From contig CM048841.1 of NCBI GenBank assembly GCA_026545765.1, positions 2,322,512-2,386,511 of the forward strand: a DNA stretch of 64,000 nucleotides. Direction: 5' to 3'. The notes beneath the pieces were generated by a model, which saw only the letters and a list, made by a program, of their open reading frames with translations, ran no database searches and was not told the DNA's origin. Origin of the DNA: Plantago major. Lineage: Eukaryota; Streptophyta; Magnoliopsida; Lamiales; Plantaginaceae. Every line of letters starts with the position of its first letter. Position 1 is the stretch's first letter. The position numbers and the translations under genes were made by a program. Positions 35,002-47,478 of this stretch are shown piece after piece.

Positions 35002-36214
35002 ATGTCTCTGAGTGATGCACCAGTTCTCAAACCAGAGAACTACGAGAAATGGAAAAATAACATGATGCTCCACCTTGAAGCCATAAGTGACGAGATGATT
35101 GAAGTAATAAAGAATGGCCCAATAGTCATTCAACAACTAAAGCAAGTCATGGAGGTTTCAAATGGTAGAGACAGAGATCAAAGCGAAGGATCTTCACAAA
35201 CAGATGCGTCAACAAGTGGAAGATCTACTGGTCAAGTTATTTACGAACCAAAACCCAGAGAACTCTGGACATCGGAAGATGCCAAGAGGAATCGATTGGA
35301 TGGTCAAGCTCGTAACATCATCATCAGATCGACACCAGAGCACATACAGTGTAAACTGTGGGGTGCTAAAACGGCGAAAGTTGGTGGCAGTGATTGAAGA
35401 AATGCGTTTAAGGCCGAGAAAACCAAGGAAAACAAGTTCGAAGTTCTAAAGTTGAAATTTCAAAATTTCAAACAAGGTCCCATGAAACTCTGGAAGAACT
35501 TGATTTCCGGTTTACCACTCTCATGAGTGATATGGCAGCACTTGGGGAACCAAGGTATTCTTTTATTTTAACCAAGGTATGCCAAATATCACTCCGGTGG
35601 AACTTTTCTCTCACCTTGCTACGGTTGATTATGAGACAACTCAGAGAGAACAAACAACTGAAAAGTTGTAGAATGTTGCTCTAGTTACTCAAGGAACTTC
35701 TGAAAAGAAGAAAAGCAAGGAGGAGACTGAGGATGCTCTTGCTGCAAAGCAAATGAGCAAATTTGTAAGTCGAGAAATTGAGAGAAGGAAAGCCAAAGAG
35801 AAGCTGAAAAAGCATCTAGGCTCAAACTATCACCAGTACAAGGATTTGCAAAGCTCGCTGAAAAAGCAAGCTCAGAAAGCACCAAGTATTGAGGTAGCAG
35901 AAATCGGGAACGATATCTGTTTCTACTGTCAAAAACCTGGTCACTTCAAGAAGGTATCACGCCTTCAACAAACTAAAGACAGGTGACAGAAAAGATAGAA
36001 GAATCTTCAGAAGAAGCCAAAAAGCCTTGCTAACTGAAGAAAGAAAGAAAATCCAAACTCAACTGGATGCTCTAGATGTTGAGACAGACTCTGAAGATGA
36101 CTCAGATGACTCAACATTACCATCACCAGAATTATGTGGAGTTACTCACGATATAATTGACTTCGGCTTAAAGAAGAATGAAATGTGTGGAGTTGCATTG
36201 GAAGATAGAGAGAG
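35002..36214 (+). pseudogene. Gag first half of the giant copia element
   Basis: ATG at 35002 opens MSLSDAPVLKPENYEKWKN, the copia gag start. Then come PRELWTSEDAKRNRLDGQA, NKFEVLKLKFQNFKQGP (after a frame change near 35395) and SREIERRKAKEKLKK. The CCHC zinc knuckle CFYCQKPGHFKK has its last cysteine altered (~35920). The segment SELCGVTHDIIDFG-like/ALEDRE ends at an (AG)n run, 36207-36214. Beyond this the frame runs into unrelated sequence. The rest of gag starts at the matching (AG)n at 4949. Several frame breaks. Confidence 0.75.
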
Positions 36215-36525
36215 AAACATGAAGAATGAAATGAAGAAAGTGAAAGAAAACCCTAAACAATTGACTTTTATACTAAAATCGTTTTCGGATCCGGATTCGG
36301 ATCCAATTCTTAAAAATCCACCTTCAATCCATATCTGCGAAAAATATTAAAATAGACAAATGTAAAACATAGACAATTTTTATGTGAAACTAGATGGACT
36401 TTTTGGACTCTCACAAATGAGTAGGACTTTTATAAGACTTTGTAAATTTCATTTGATTTGAATATGTGAGAGGTTTTTTAGAAGGAGATACTGATAATTT
36501 GAAAATGACAATTAGGTTCATACTT
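36215..36525. mobile_element. Other end of element D, probable
   Basis: Starts where gag is interrupted. It contains cggatccggattcggatcc and near copies of the D motif (aaatagacaaatgtaaaa, aaacatagacaat, gaaactagatgg at 36350-36400). No coding remnant. Linking it to 3830-4948 rests on the shared motif and the shared gag break point. Confidence 0.4.
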
Positions 36526-37159
36526 AGGGGTGTACGCGGGCGGTTAAGAGCGGTTATTTACCAAAGTTCTAACCGACCCGCCTATAGAGGGTAGGCCAAA
36601 TCATTAACCGCGACGGGTGGGATTTTCTCTCAACCGGCGCGGGTCGATTGACTACTTGAGGTGGGCGGATGGCGGGCGGATTGGTGGTTTAACGCATCAA
36701 AACAAGGACATATATGATGCGTTAAAGAAAGAGACATTAGACTCTATAAGCTCTATAAACTGACCAACAACAGTAAGGGAAACATCAACACAATTCTAAA
36801 CTTTAATACAAGTAGTCTAAGTACATAAATTGGAAAGTTAGAGCATGGTGGAGTTGGGTCAGTCGGCGTAGAGGGGAAGAGAAGACCTAGATGGAAAGTT
36901 GGAAACTGGAAAGAAATTAAGTGAAACCTAGTGGAGTAATGAAGTTGGGTTTTGTTAGTTTATCTATTAATCTATTATATTAAAAAAAAATACATACTAT
37001 ATCATATCCAGCGGGCGGGTCGGGCGGGTTGGCGGTTGCCAACCGTGGCAAATTTTTAAACTGCGGGCGGTTTTTGACAAAAACGCTAACCGTCGATGGC
37101 GGGTAGTTGACGGGCGAAATGGCGGGCGGGGCGGTCGGTTATTTTTTATATACACCCCT
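36526..37159. mobile_element. Non-autonomous hAT-like element
   Basis: Ends AGGGGTGTA and TACACCCCT are inverted repeats, with GGCGGGC-rich subterminal motifs typical of plant hAT-type elements. Inside, TTAACGCATC at 36689-36698 pairs with GATGCGTTAA at 36716-36725. No transposase. A clear 8-bp target duplication was not found. Confidence 0.6.
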
Positions 37160-37248
37160 ATTAATACTTCACCGCAAAATTAATAGTAATGTTAATTTGA
37201 AGATTCAGATGCGTGAGAGAAGATTCATATGGCACAATGTACACCCCT

Positions 37249-38684
37249 CTAAAAAACTTCACCGCATACATACTTCACTTCAAGATCAGCAATGCATGCT
37301 TCACATGTAATACTATCTTCATACTCTTTGAGATCCCACTTCATTTTCTTCCTATGATTATCTTCCGCTACCGTACAACACACAGGCCGACGTGTCATTA
37401 TAAGATTTCTCACCCAGATCATGCTCAGGTGATCTTTCAACTTCCGACGACAATCTCTTAGTTTCTTCCTTCCATCACTCGATTTTATCATGCTCCCGAG
37501 CAGCTTGATTCCCTTTTCTTTCGATTCATCGTCGCCCTTAAAGAGATATGTGATGCATGATAGATACAAAGCTCCACCATGTCCTGAATTAGCAGCTCTA
37601 TGCAAGCATTCAGATTGAAGTTCTCCTCTACTAAAGTAATCTATCTGAAATAAGTACATAATCGAAATTACTCTAATTCTCAAGCTATATATATAACAAA
37701 GGACAAACTCATATATATCATCGTAAGATCGTTCAAGAAAAAGTGAAAGAACAGGGAAAAATTCTTACCACGGCTTGCCTATAGACAAGCTCCATATTTT
37801 CACATTGGAGACATTTGTCAAGAAATGTTTGTTGAGCTTGAGGTTGAGGATTCCAGGATACTATTGGGAATTTGTCCAACGAAACATGATGATATATGTA
37901 TTCATCCTCTGCAACTTGTTTGAGATTCTTACAGCTGCAAATTAACATTTATAATTAGCATCGACCAACATGGGCAGAGTCAGGATTTTAAGTTCAGAAA
38001 AAGGGAAAAATTGTATCTCCCAATCACAAACCCTTAATTTAGCACCATAACATGCACATCACATACACATGGTGACGTTTATGCAAATTAATCTGCGTTC
38101 ATTCCCGCACAACCCAATTCTTCTCTTAATATACGAAGTCAATGATTTAATATGAAGGAAATTCATAAGTAAATCAATCTAGTTCGAATAATTGAACTCG
38201 TCACCTCTTGATTGTGGTGTGTCAGACGGGTTACAAACAATTCGACACACCACCCAATATTTTAACAACTGATCATGTTGGTCGAATTGAGCTTGAGAAT
38301 TCACATAATTGATGTGATGGGATTCAATGTATGCAGAGCTGGATTCAGGAGGGGTACCCCAAACTTTACAAAAGAATTTTTTTATAGATACTATTTTCGA
38401 TAATTTAAGATTTCGTCCCAACTTAAAAAATAATGACACATATGGTCCCGAACTTCAAATCATGAGTCCGCCCATGAATGTATGCCCGGTTTCCTACAAC
38501 TAGCTACAACATACCTCAATTTGCAGCTGATGATATCCTCGCAAGAACGAGCTGCAACACGAACGAAGATTTCCGTTTGTAATTCATTGGCAAGATTTTC
38601 AATAGGCGACAAAGCATCGTCATGCCTGGTCTTTTTGGAACTAATTGGTGCGATATCGCTTGTCATTGATCTATCTCTCTTCAT
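37249..38684 (-). CDS. F-box protein (At1g67623/At2g35280-like), three exons
   Basis: Substrate-recognition subunit of an SCF ubiquitin ligase, by family. Exons 38515-38684, 37769-37934 and 37249-37644; GT-AG introns of 580 and 124 bp. The joined frame gives 243 residues and ends TAG. The F-box is PIENLANELQTEIFVRVAAR running into SCEDIISCKLSCKNL across the first splice. Then come YIYHHVSLDKFPIVSW and ENMELVYRQAVV. Exon 3 starts IDYFSRGE and carries a Sel1-like stretch (CLHRAANSGHGGALYL) and a Cys/His-rich tail (RRPVCCTVAEDNHRKKMKWD). Order and spacing fit the small plant F-box family named. It is somewhat shorter than the Arabidopsis proteins; otherwise intact. Substrate unknown. Confidence 0.82.
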
Positions 38685-39300
38685 TGTTAATGATCAGGCA
38701 AATCAAATTGTAATCTTGAAAATTTTGCATACACGAGAGCTGGAAAACCATGCAAATTATTATCGAAACCTTTAATACATATTCTTCAAGTATACATGTT
38801 ATTATTAGAAATATATATTGAAGGTTCTAGTTTAATAGGAATCTTACTGATGATATGTTTGTCAGCTTGTGTATAAGACGGTCAGCCCGTAGAGAAGCTT
38901 CACCGGGCTATTTATTGGGCCTGTGCCCAACGGCCCAACCTCTAGTTGAACTCAATTTTTACCGCACTATGTATAACTTACACGTGAGCCACTAGAGGTG
39001 TTACCCAAATCGACTATTCTTTAGTGCTCATTCAATTTGTTTTATATTTATTTATATTTCTCGACAACCTAGTTTGTTAATGAGCTATTCGGACCAAATT
39101 TGAACTCAATTACAACTCACAGCTGTAGACGATCTCCCACCCACCACCTTTGAACTTATAAATTGCCTAAATACAAAATTACAAAATTACTCAAGATGAT
39201 GAAGCAAGGATTATCATATTCCATTAAAAAACTTTGTACTACGTAAACTATATATACAATTACAAAATTACAAAATTAATACATTTAGGGGCATGATTAA
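38685..39300. other. Intergenic, no gene seen
   Basis: AT-rich. Holds only short open frames. It serves as F-box promoter region and the 3' flank of the next gene. Confidence 0.5.
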
Positions 39301-39561
39301 TCAATTGGGTCCCCAACAGCTCAAATACATGACTTTCCTAAGAGATTCTTCAGATGGATTCATCTTCTTCTCTTCCCTCATCTTGTCTGAAATCACATTA
39401 GACATTCTTCTGGTCTGAGTTGAGTATGATCTGAGATTGGCTTTGACATGTTGCTGCACAAGTCTGATCGGATAGTTCCATCTGCAAATTCCTTGATCCT
39501 TTAGTGCCTCAACTGCTCCAATGCTTGCTGCTACCAACCATGCTTTGCTTGTTGAACTCAT
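39301..39561 (-). CDS. Wound-induced polypeptide / wound-responsive family protein (DUF3774)
   Basis: Complete single-exon gene of 86 residues. MSSTSKAWLVAASIGAVEAL opens the protein, KDQGICRWNYPIRLVQQH follows, and the C-terminus SEESLRKVMYLSCWGPN is the hallmark of this family (PF12609). These are small plant proteins whose transcripts rise after wounding and other stress; the molecular role is not settled. The ATG at 39559-39561 gives the conserved N-terminus. A TATATAAA box lies about 90 bp upstream. No breaks. Confidence 0.95.
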   Translation of the reverse strand: MSSTSKAWLVAASIGAVEALKDQGICRWNYPIRLVQQHVKANLRSYSTQTRRMSNVISDKMREEKKMNPSEESLRKVMYLSCWGPN

Positions 39562-39650
39562 TATGTTAGTGAATAGTTGAGTGTGTTTTTGATGATTTGT
39601 GTAAAAATTGTATTGTGTTTTTGTGATGAATGAGATTAAAGATGTGGTTG

Positions 39651-39658
39651 TTTATATA
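39651..39658 (-). promoter_or_regulatory. TATA box of the wound-induced gene
   Basis: On the minus strand CTATATAAAC, 90-98 bp before the ATG, in the expected position for a short leader. Confidence 0.6.
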
Positions 39659-39983
39659 GATGGTGGACTACTGGACCATGGTTTTTCCAATACAAAAGGC
39701 AAAGCCCCTTGTTTTCTTTTGTTTTGGTTTAAAAACTGCTACTAGTAGCTAAATTTAGCTTTCCGCCAATAGTTTTGGAGTTTGGACAAATTGTAATACA
39801 GATAAGTTGGCCAGATATCACATTGTGTTTGTGTATCTATCATCATCATGCCACGTATTGTCACTCTGGAATCAAGCTGATCCGGAGTAAATTGAGCTAC
39901 CAAGAAATTGGAACATCGGATAGCTAGTTGAATAGGTTAGGAAGATGATTAACTAGTTGAAAAGCTAGCTGATTTTAATGTAA

Positions 39984-40605
39984 GTGTTTAGTAAATTAGC
40001 TGATAAGTTAGTTGATATTTTGTAAAATGACATAAAAGGACATTACTTTTATTTTTATTTTTTTAAACCTTTTTCATCGTATTATTAGTCTATATTTTTT
40101 AAATAATAGTGCATCACATTTTTGTCTAATTATTCTAATATATATTCAATGTACTTTTCACCGTCACTTTAATAACATCATTAAAAATTATCAGAAGTTG
40201 AAAGAAATATTCATTGAGCATTTGAAGTTAGTAAGGAAAAAAATCAATAATTGTAGTGTACTACATGTATGCATTTTAAAGATATGCGGATGTATTAATC
40301 CTTATGTTAGTTGCAAACAAGTACACAAAATGTATAACAAAGGTTCTAACAATATAAAATATAAGTCGAGAATTCTAATAATAAACGGGTTGTTTTTCCT
40401 TTTTTCTAATTTAGGTCGGGGATATTTTCGGAATGAAAAAGATAAGAAGTAGTTTTTTTTTAAAAAGCTAACTTGGATAGCTTCTCAATCAGCTAGCTCT
40501 TTTCAGCTAGCTGATTTAAGAAGCTGCGCGTTCACGTAACGAGCTTTTTATAGTTAATGGTCAAGAAAAGTTCATGAAGCTGAAAAGTTAGTGGTAAACA
40601 AAGCC
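39984..40605. mobile_element. MITE-like repeat with AGCTAGCTGA motifs
   Basis: The left end gtgtttagtaaattagctga and right end gttagtggtaaacaaagcc resemble the GTGTTTGGTAAA-type ends of common dicot hAT MITEs, and both flanks hold AGCTAGCTGAT. The interior is AT-rich and non-coding. Ends pair only loosely, so the call is tentative. Confidence 0.4.
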
Positions 40606-41987
40606 TCCATCCTGTCATCCACGCGGAATAATAACACTTGACTTTTTTAACTGTTTCATATAACTTCATCCCTATCATCATCATGCGACGTATTCTAGAC
40701 GTGAGACATTCGAAATGAAAGCCTAGCTATAGTTTTTCGTGCAGAAACGCATCTGGGCCACTTTTTTGGCGAATGTCTTCATCTCGAGGCTCAAATTTCC
40801 ATTTTACTTTTTTCTCTCCAATATTTTACGAATCTCAAGACCTTTTTGTTATTTTTTAGTACTTATATTGAGACCGACTTATATTATAAATAAAATTATT
40901 GATTTTATTAATTAAAATGTCTATGTTGTTACAAAAAATATTAGAGAATTGGTCTGCAATGAGAATGAAGGAATCGAAGAAATGCAGAAGAATGAAGAAG
41001 AATTGAAAGAAGAAAAGAGAGACGAATTACGAAGCATTCAGTTCGGCGACTTCATCACGACAATCCGCGCTAAACCTTTGGAACACGGTGACTTACCAGT
41101 TACCACACTGGAACAGATGCCTTAAGTGGGAAGGTTTAAAACCTGTGGAGCACATGAGCCACGCACAGGAGATCACAAATTGTACCAACCATAGTACAAT
41201 TAGGGTTCATCCTAATCCATCCAACTCAGCTCAATTCTGGAAAGATCCATTTGTTACCTAGTCGAATTACCTTGGGGTTTTACAGACCCCATGTTTACGC
41301 CTTATATAGCACTTGTAATTTTTATTTTTATTTAGGTTTTAGGAGTAATTTTAGTCCTACAAATAAAGGCTTCTAGGTGCCTTCTTGTACACAACTATTC
41401 ACACATTCAAGTATTCAATACACTTAGCTTACAAAGCTCTTATTTACTCTTTCGATCTTTTTCAATCTCTGCAAGAATTTTAGCAAAAAAACATTCTTTT
41501 TTATTTAGGAAAAAACATTAATGTTGACAATATAAACGTTCTGATTAATAACTTTAATAGTTTTTTCTATAACATATCTAGATATTAATTTATTCTAGAG
41601 GATCTCCATGTAATTTGTGTTTGCTTTGTAATTAGAGTTTGATATTTAAACATTGTTATTTGTAGAATCCAATAGTAGCTCAAGAATCAAGATCTCTCGC
41701 ATTCCATTTCGTCCTTCCTTCCTGCACTATGGTGTAACCCCTTGACCATGGTACATGCTAGTTCTTGGTGATTTCTTTGCTCAGCGAGCTATGAAATCTT
41801 AAAGAGCGAACTAACATATATTAATGCTTCATAAATTGCGCTTTTCGCCTTCAAAGCTCTAGAGCACGCTTTGATGGGGAACTGTTGGGTGTTTCCAGCG
41901 TTTTATGTGATACAGTGCGGAACCACTTACATGCCATTATGTATACATTACTTGCTACATCATAGTATATCGTATGAATTGTAGAGT
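40606..41987. other. Intergenic, possible LTR remnant
   Basis: No gene. 41010-41480 has the look of an old LTR (direct gtattcaatacacttagctt, pyrimidine-rich start-site-like tract), but neither end nor target duplication could be set. Confidence 0.3.
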
Positions 41988-44900
41988 TCAAGCCCCGAGA
42001 GGTTTTCCGGTTTCAGTGTCCAAGTACCACCTTTTCAAACGTGTTGAAGACTTGACCACCTGTTATAACGATTAACATTCATTAGTTTACTAGTACTCGG
42101 ATTATATTTTAAGATGATTCTATCCGTTAGAGTTAGTAATTAAAGATACCTCATGATCCCAGTTTGTTCTCCACATCATGTAGCTCAATGCAATTGTCTC
42201 TGTGATAACTCCACATAGCATTCCAATCCACAGACCCTGCAATCATGAGCATAACAAGTTATCAAGTTGTACACGATTGTTTTCTTTTCATGGATCTGTT
42301 AGTCTGCAACTTGCCTTCACTTGAAAATTGAATACATATCCAAGCACAAGTCCTACTGGTAATCCGATCAAATAGAAGCAAACGATGATGACAATCGCCA
42401 CTGTCGTTTGCAGACCTGCTCCTATTGCCGCACCTGATCCAGAATTTCTCACCAGAGTTGAGAAACGAAAGAAAGCTACTTTAGGGGAGTGAAGAATGCA
42501 AGGAAACCTGAGAAAATCGGATAAATGCTGTTGAGCAGGATGGTGACCGAAAGTAGAAGCGAAAGGTCTCCCACACTTTGTGCAACCAAATCATCATCAG
42601 TGAACAAGTAACCAAGTTTGTGCCCAAAAACTAAGCAAAGAATCCAACTGAATATCCCAATCAGAGCTGAAGTGGAGAGTAAGACTTTGATTGAGAATTT
42701 CACAGCTTTCGCATCTCCTCTGCCAAGCTCATTTGCCACGCGCACCCTGGTTGATCAAATCGCCATTCAAAAATATGGCTATATATGCTTATACATGTAT
42801 AGATGATGTAAGTAGCTAGCTAGTAGAGAACACTTTGAATAAAAAGTTGAAGGCATACACTGAAGCCCCAAGAAATCCTAAGCATATCATGAACTCCAAT
42901 CCACTGAGGTTTAGGCTGCACAAATTAATGCATATAGTTTACTGATACAATCATCTTCGTCTTCTTTGTTAAATTCAAGAAAAATATCTAGAAATGAACT
43001 CTTACCAGACGGCAAACGCAGATATGGCAACCTCAGCGTTTTTCAGATGCCCTGCTACTAAGACAAGAATAGCATAGTACCACATCTCCAAGCTACACAC
43101 AACACCACTTTGTTATACTGCGTACGAACATGATCAATGAATTAATGCTGCCATGATCTAAGTGACTGAACAGAAAATTAAATTCCGGGTTCAAGTCGAA
43201 GTCCTAGTCATACTTAATCTATTTCGACACATAATAATACGAACTTTATTTTTTTTCCAACAATAGGCCCGAATTTATAGTTCTACTGTCAAGTCATATA
43301 ACTTACCAGATCATAGCACCGGAGGAAATTGACAGCTTAACAACAGGAATTATGTCCTTTGCTGCTGCTGAAGTGAATCCCTTCCATGAATCGGAACACC
43401 AACCACCAAGCACGTAGACAAGTTCTCCAACGACAAGCAGCCACGAAGACGTGCTTAGAGCCATCATGGCTCCTGGCACCCCAAGATTCAAAATACTGAC
43501 AAATAGCCAAGATAAGAGAACATGGATCGTGAATTGCATGGCAGAGAGCCACGCGATGACCATGTTCTTCTGCTGTGCTTGCAAGTACATTTGTATGGTT
43601 AAACTGAAGATAAGTGAGTACGAGAACGGGATAAACCACATAGCGATTTGGCCTGCGGATTGAGAGACAGTTTGATCCTCACCAAGTAGCTGAAAGATTT
43701 GGGTTGCAAAGAAGAAAAGAGGGAGGAAGATTGTCAAGGTTACAAGATCTACTAGCCATGATCTTTGCAAGAAAATGCCCATCATATGGTATTGTCCTGC
43801 TCCAAATGCTTGTCCACATAGAGTTTCGGTTGCACTTGACATTCCTATCTGTTAAATCAAATGTTGGCTCTTCAAAATTCAAATTATATGTGTTTGCAAT
43901 CAATATCATCTACTTTGATTACAGTCTAAAAAGCATAGTAAAAAGACTGAATATAGTACTTCAATTCATCAGCTCCCAACTCAAGACTTCTAAAACACCA
44001 GTTCAACAGACAAAATTAATACTACATGGGTACTTAGTATTGAAGTATTAATAGAAATGGCTAAATTTCACACATTTATACAAATTCGAGCTTTTAGATG
44101 AGATAGAATTATATCATGGTATCAGAGTCTCTGGCTCACGTCCAACCTGGGTTCGAATCTCCACGGAGACAATCTCCGCCCATATTAAATTTCCACTCGA
44201 ATGGACTCCCCAAAGAGGTTGAAATCGACCACGAGTACGGGGGTATTGGAGTATTAATATAAATGACTAGATTCCACACTTCTCTATAATCAAAATATGA
44301 AATTGGACCCCAACAATAATAAAAGAAATAAAAAGATAGGGAGCAAAATTTGCACGAAGTGAATAGAACTTAAAACTCATACCACTTAGACATCATTCAA
44401 ATCTAAATATTTTCTATTATGAACATGACTACTAATTTTATATTAAGGATATTCGTCAATGATCGTGGTTCGGGCCTGGCCCCAAAACTTACACATTGCT
44501 TGGCACAAAATTTTAATTGAGTAAATTTTAATTGAAGTATAACTGATAAACATAAACTATATTTTAATTAAGTTGTGAAAAATTATATTTATTATAGAAC
44601 TAAAATTTTATAGGTGTTTTTGTAGATTTGTTATGTAAGTTTTGAGTTAATTGAGTTGTGTCTCAATTATAATATGGCAACGATATCTCAATTATAATGG
44701 AATGACCAAATACGGTTGTAAGGTCCGACTCAATTAAAATGGAACGTTAATTCTATCCCAAACGATCCGTTAGAGTCCTAGAAGCCTAGAACCAAGCTTG
44801 TTCATTTTGCACCATACTTTTTATTTTTCATAATCTCGTCTTTTCATACTTAAAATGCAAAATATATCTGCCAGTTTATTTATTCTACTCATGGCAGGAT

Positions 44901-45479
44901 GAACTTTTAGTTGTATTCATTCTACCATGTACTTTATGAATTATTATAGTTACTTGTATATTTTACTTATGTGCACTCCTTTTTTAATGATAAGATGAGC
45001 CCTGAACTGATCGAATATGATATTTAAGAAAACAGGTCTTCAATTCGAAGAGAGTTTAACATAATCTGTCATGTATATGACTTTAACATAATCTATCACC
45101 ACACTTAATAGATTATGTCGTGGAGGACTAATTTTACACTTAACTTTTGTAAAGCTAATTTCATTTGGTCACGTAAGAGATCAAAATCACTTAATCGTCA
45201 ATCATACCATTTTTATACTTACTCGTAGACTACATAACTTACCAGAACTCCATTGACGAAGCGGATGCCCAAGGTCTGAACAAGAGCATAACCAGCTAGA
45301 TCTACTGAACTTATGTGTCCAATAAATGACTGTGTGACCACAATTGTACCAAAAGAACTCACTCTTGATATAATACTTGGCAATGCAACTCTCCATATTT
45401 TCTTTGATTCTTCATAAACTCTACCCTTCAAATCACCTTTCTTGTCCTCTCGACTACTTGCAAGAAGCTTGTCTTGCAT
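41988..45479 (-). CDS. MATE efflux transporter (DTX family), eight exons
   Basis: Membrane antiporter exporting small metabolites or cations in exchange for protons. Exons: 45243-45479, 43307-43848, 43006-43092, 42859-42915, 42508-42746, 42315-42433, 42150-42236, 41988-42059. The joined frame is 479 residues, the family size, ending TGA. Exon 1 has the cytosolic N-terminus and the first helix (IWRVALPSIISRVSSFG). Exon 2 starts IGMSSATETLCGQAFGAGQY, the MATE signature. Then CLEMWYYAILVLVAGHLKN, RVANELGRGDAK (second signature), and CFYLIGLPVGLVLGYVF. About 12 hydrophobic segments are expected. Intron 6 has a GC donor (AG|GCAAGT at 42314), an accepted variant; the others are GT-AG. Intron 1 holds a TRIM element. 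Substrate cannot be told from sequence. Confidence 0.92.
44041..44288 (+). mobile_element. TRIM-like miniature LTR element in MATE intron 1
   Basis: The left repeat tgaagtattaatagaaatgg, then a Met-tRNA primer binding site tggtatcagagtc (44117-44129), a tRNA-like ggttcgaatctcc (44150-44162), and a right repeat ggagtattaatataaatgac (44248). Similar direct repeats about 210 bp apart around a primer binding site, with no coding region, fit a terminal-repeat retrotransposon in miniature. Confidence 0.6.
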
Positions 45480-47478
45480 CTCGTTGTCGTATTGTACATC
45501 AGTACCCTAATCAACTTCGTCGGGATATTGTATATACAATCTTCCGATCTCTCAAAAGCTTCTCGTATATATAACTGTTCACTTTTAAAAAAATCAAAAA
45601 AGGAATTAGAAATGATCAAGAGGTTCAGTGAATATTCTCTTAGCATAAGCTTCTCATATAATATTGCTAGCTAGATGAGACAAAAATATATGTGGAAAAA
45701 TAGGTAATTACCAAAAATTGAGTAGTACTTGCATAATATTATGGCTGTTAATTACAGCCCTACATTCCCAATCTCAACATATTTGGACTGGTGTGATGTT
45801 AAGAGGGACAAGTGGTATAATTTCCTGGACAATTATTAAAGTAACTTGCACTAAAGTCCCTCTTAATGTACCTGGACAATTATTAAAGTAACTTACACTA
45901 AGGTTCTTCTTAATGTTTTGACAACTACGTACCAATATAATGTGTTATATTTCAAACATTCATTTTGCACATGTTGAAGAATATTATACCGAGCTTACAC
46001 TGTCTGCAAGGGTAGTAGAAATTTGGCCTATGGCATGACCGCCCCCAACAGTCTCCCATGAGGCTGCCACGACCAAAACAAATTGGCATGGCCAAAAATT
46101 ATTGGCACCAGCTCAAGCGGAATTATTAATATTTTACTGACTCTCATAATTTATTGTACAAATAGAGATGACTCTTGGTTATATTCCGAAAATTTCAAAT
46201 TTCACCATTTAATTACATTTTATTTCAAAATAAATTTAAAAATGTTATTATTCCAGTAATAAATTAATCTTACATTTTTTTTCAATATTACGTGTATTAT
46301 AAAACATTAATTTTTTTTTTTGAAAAAAAATCTCACAACCAACCTCATTAGTCATTAGTTGGCAAATTTGGCAATAGGATTGGCCGTGATACGACCACAC
46401 AACACAGTAGGTGGTCATAGATTGTCCGTTATGGGACAGTCGTGGGCAGCAGTCGGCTCCTATGGAGCGGCCCCGTTTTTTCCGGCCCTTCTTGTTGCTC
46501 TCTTACTTATGAATTATAGAAGTGACGTTGATCGTAACTCCCCAGGTCGCTTTGGAAGTTTCCATTTGGTTGGGCCCATGTTGGGCCAGCCATAATTGTG
46601 CTGGTGACACATGGACGATCAGTAAGTAAGGTCCGACCTTTATTTTATTATTTTCTTAAATTCTAAAAAGAAAAATAATACCGATGCTGATAATTTTTTC
46701 ATCTTCTATAAATAGAGACCGACCATTCATGACTATGTTTTGAACGCTTCAAATTCAACTTTCTTTCATATATTTCAATTATATGATATATATATATTAT
46801 GAACCTTTTAATATTTTATTTCAATATTTTAACTATTATGAGCATTAAAAGATTTTAAAAAATTAAAAATTCTCACGATGTCACTGGCTCAATCCAGCTT
46901 AATAATTTTCAACCGGTTTGGACTAATTTGAAGATGTCAATGACTAATTTTCCTTGATCATAGCAGTTGTCCTTAAAAAGTTACTAATGGGAAGCAGTGA
47001 GTTGACTTTCCATTAATTTGTTGTTCAAAATTCAAATGAAAATATTGACAGAAAATTCCATGAATATCAATATATCCGCTGGTGGAGTCGCCCCTTAAAA
47101 AAAAAAGTCCGACAATGTTCGACTGGATTAGTCGCGTTTAGCGGATACTAGTTAGAAAATCGCACGGTTGGCGAGCCGTGATGGATACATTATATGGTCT
47201 TCCATCTCCGTCTACTACTCCCTGAAACGACCGGTGTTTGTCCAGACATTTATTTACCAGGTAACTACTATTCATAACTGAATCTTTTATTGCTACGCTA
47301 TTTTGTAAGCTCCACCATCTATTTGCTTTGCTACTCAATTTTTATCTGCCATTTTCCATCTAATTGCAGTCAAATGTTCATTGAGATATTCTTCTGCCCA
47401 ATCTCAAATTGCTTTCCTTTTTGTCATTTTTCTGCTTAATTTTCCGATATTTGTATTGTACAGTAGTAAGTATTATTG
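45480..47478. other. Intergenic between divergent MATE and NB-LRR genes
   Basis: No gene supported. 45824-45915 is a tandem duplication of about 45 bp (cctggacaattattaaagta twice). 46360-46590 is GC-richer with an open frame but no protein features, perhaps an old mobile element. TATAAATA at 46707-46714 has no gene directly behind it. The last 100 bp are the leader of the NB-LRR gene. Confidence 0.45.

Noticed and set aside
4949..36214. Treating the two giant-element parts as separate truncated copies
   Set aside because: The TGGAT duplication, the exact LTR length sum and the shared gag break point tie them to one insertion.
43337..44051. Plus- and minus-strand frames around MATE exon 2
   Set aside because: Other-frame shadows of the transporter exon.
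46707..46714. TATAAATA as a gene promoter
   Set aside because: No coding sequence begins behind it within a reasonable leader length; more likely an old mobile element.
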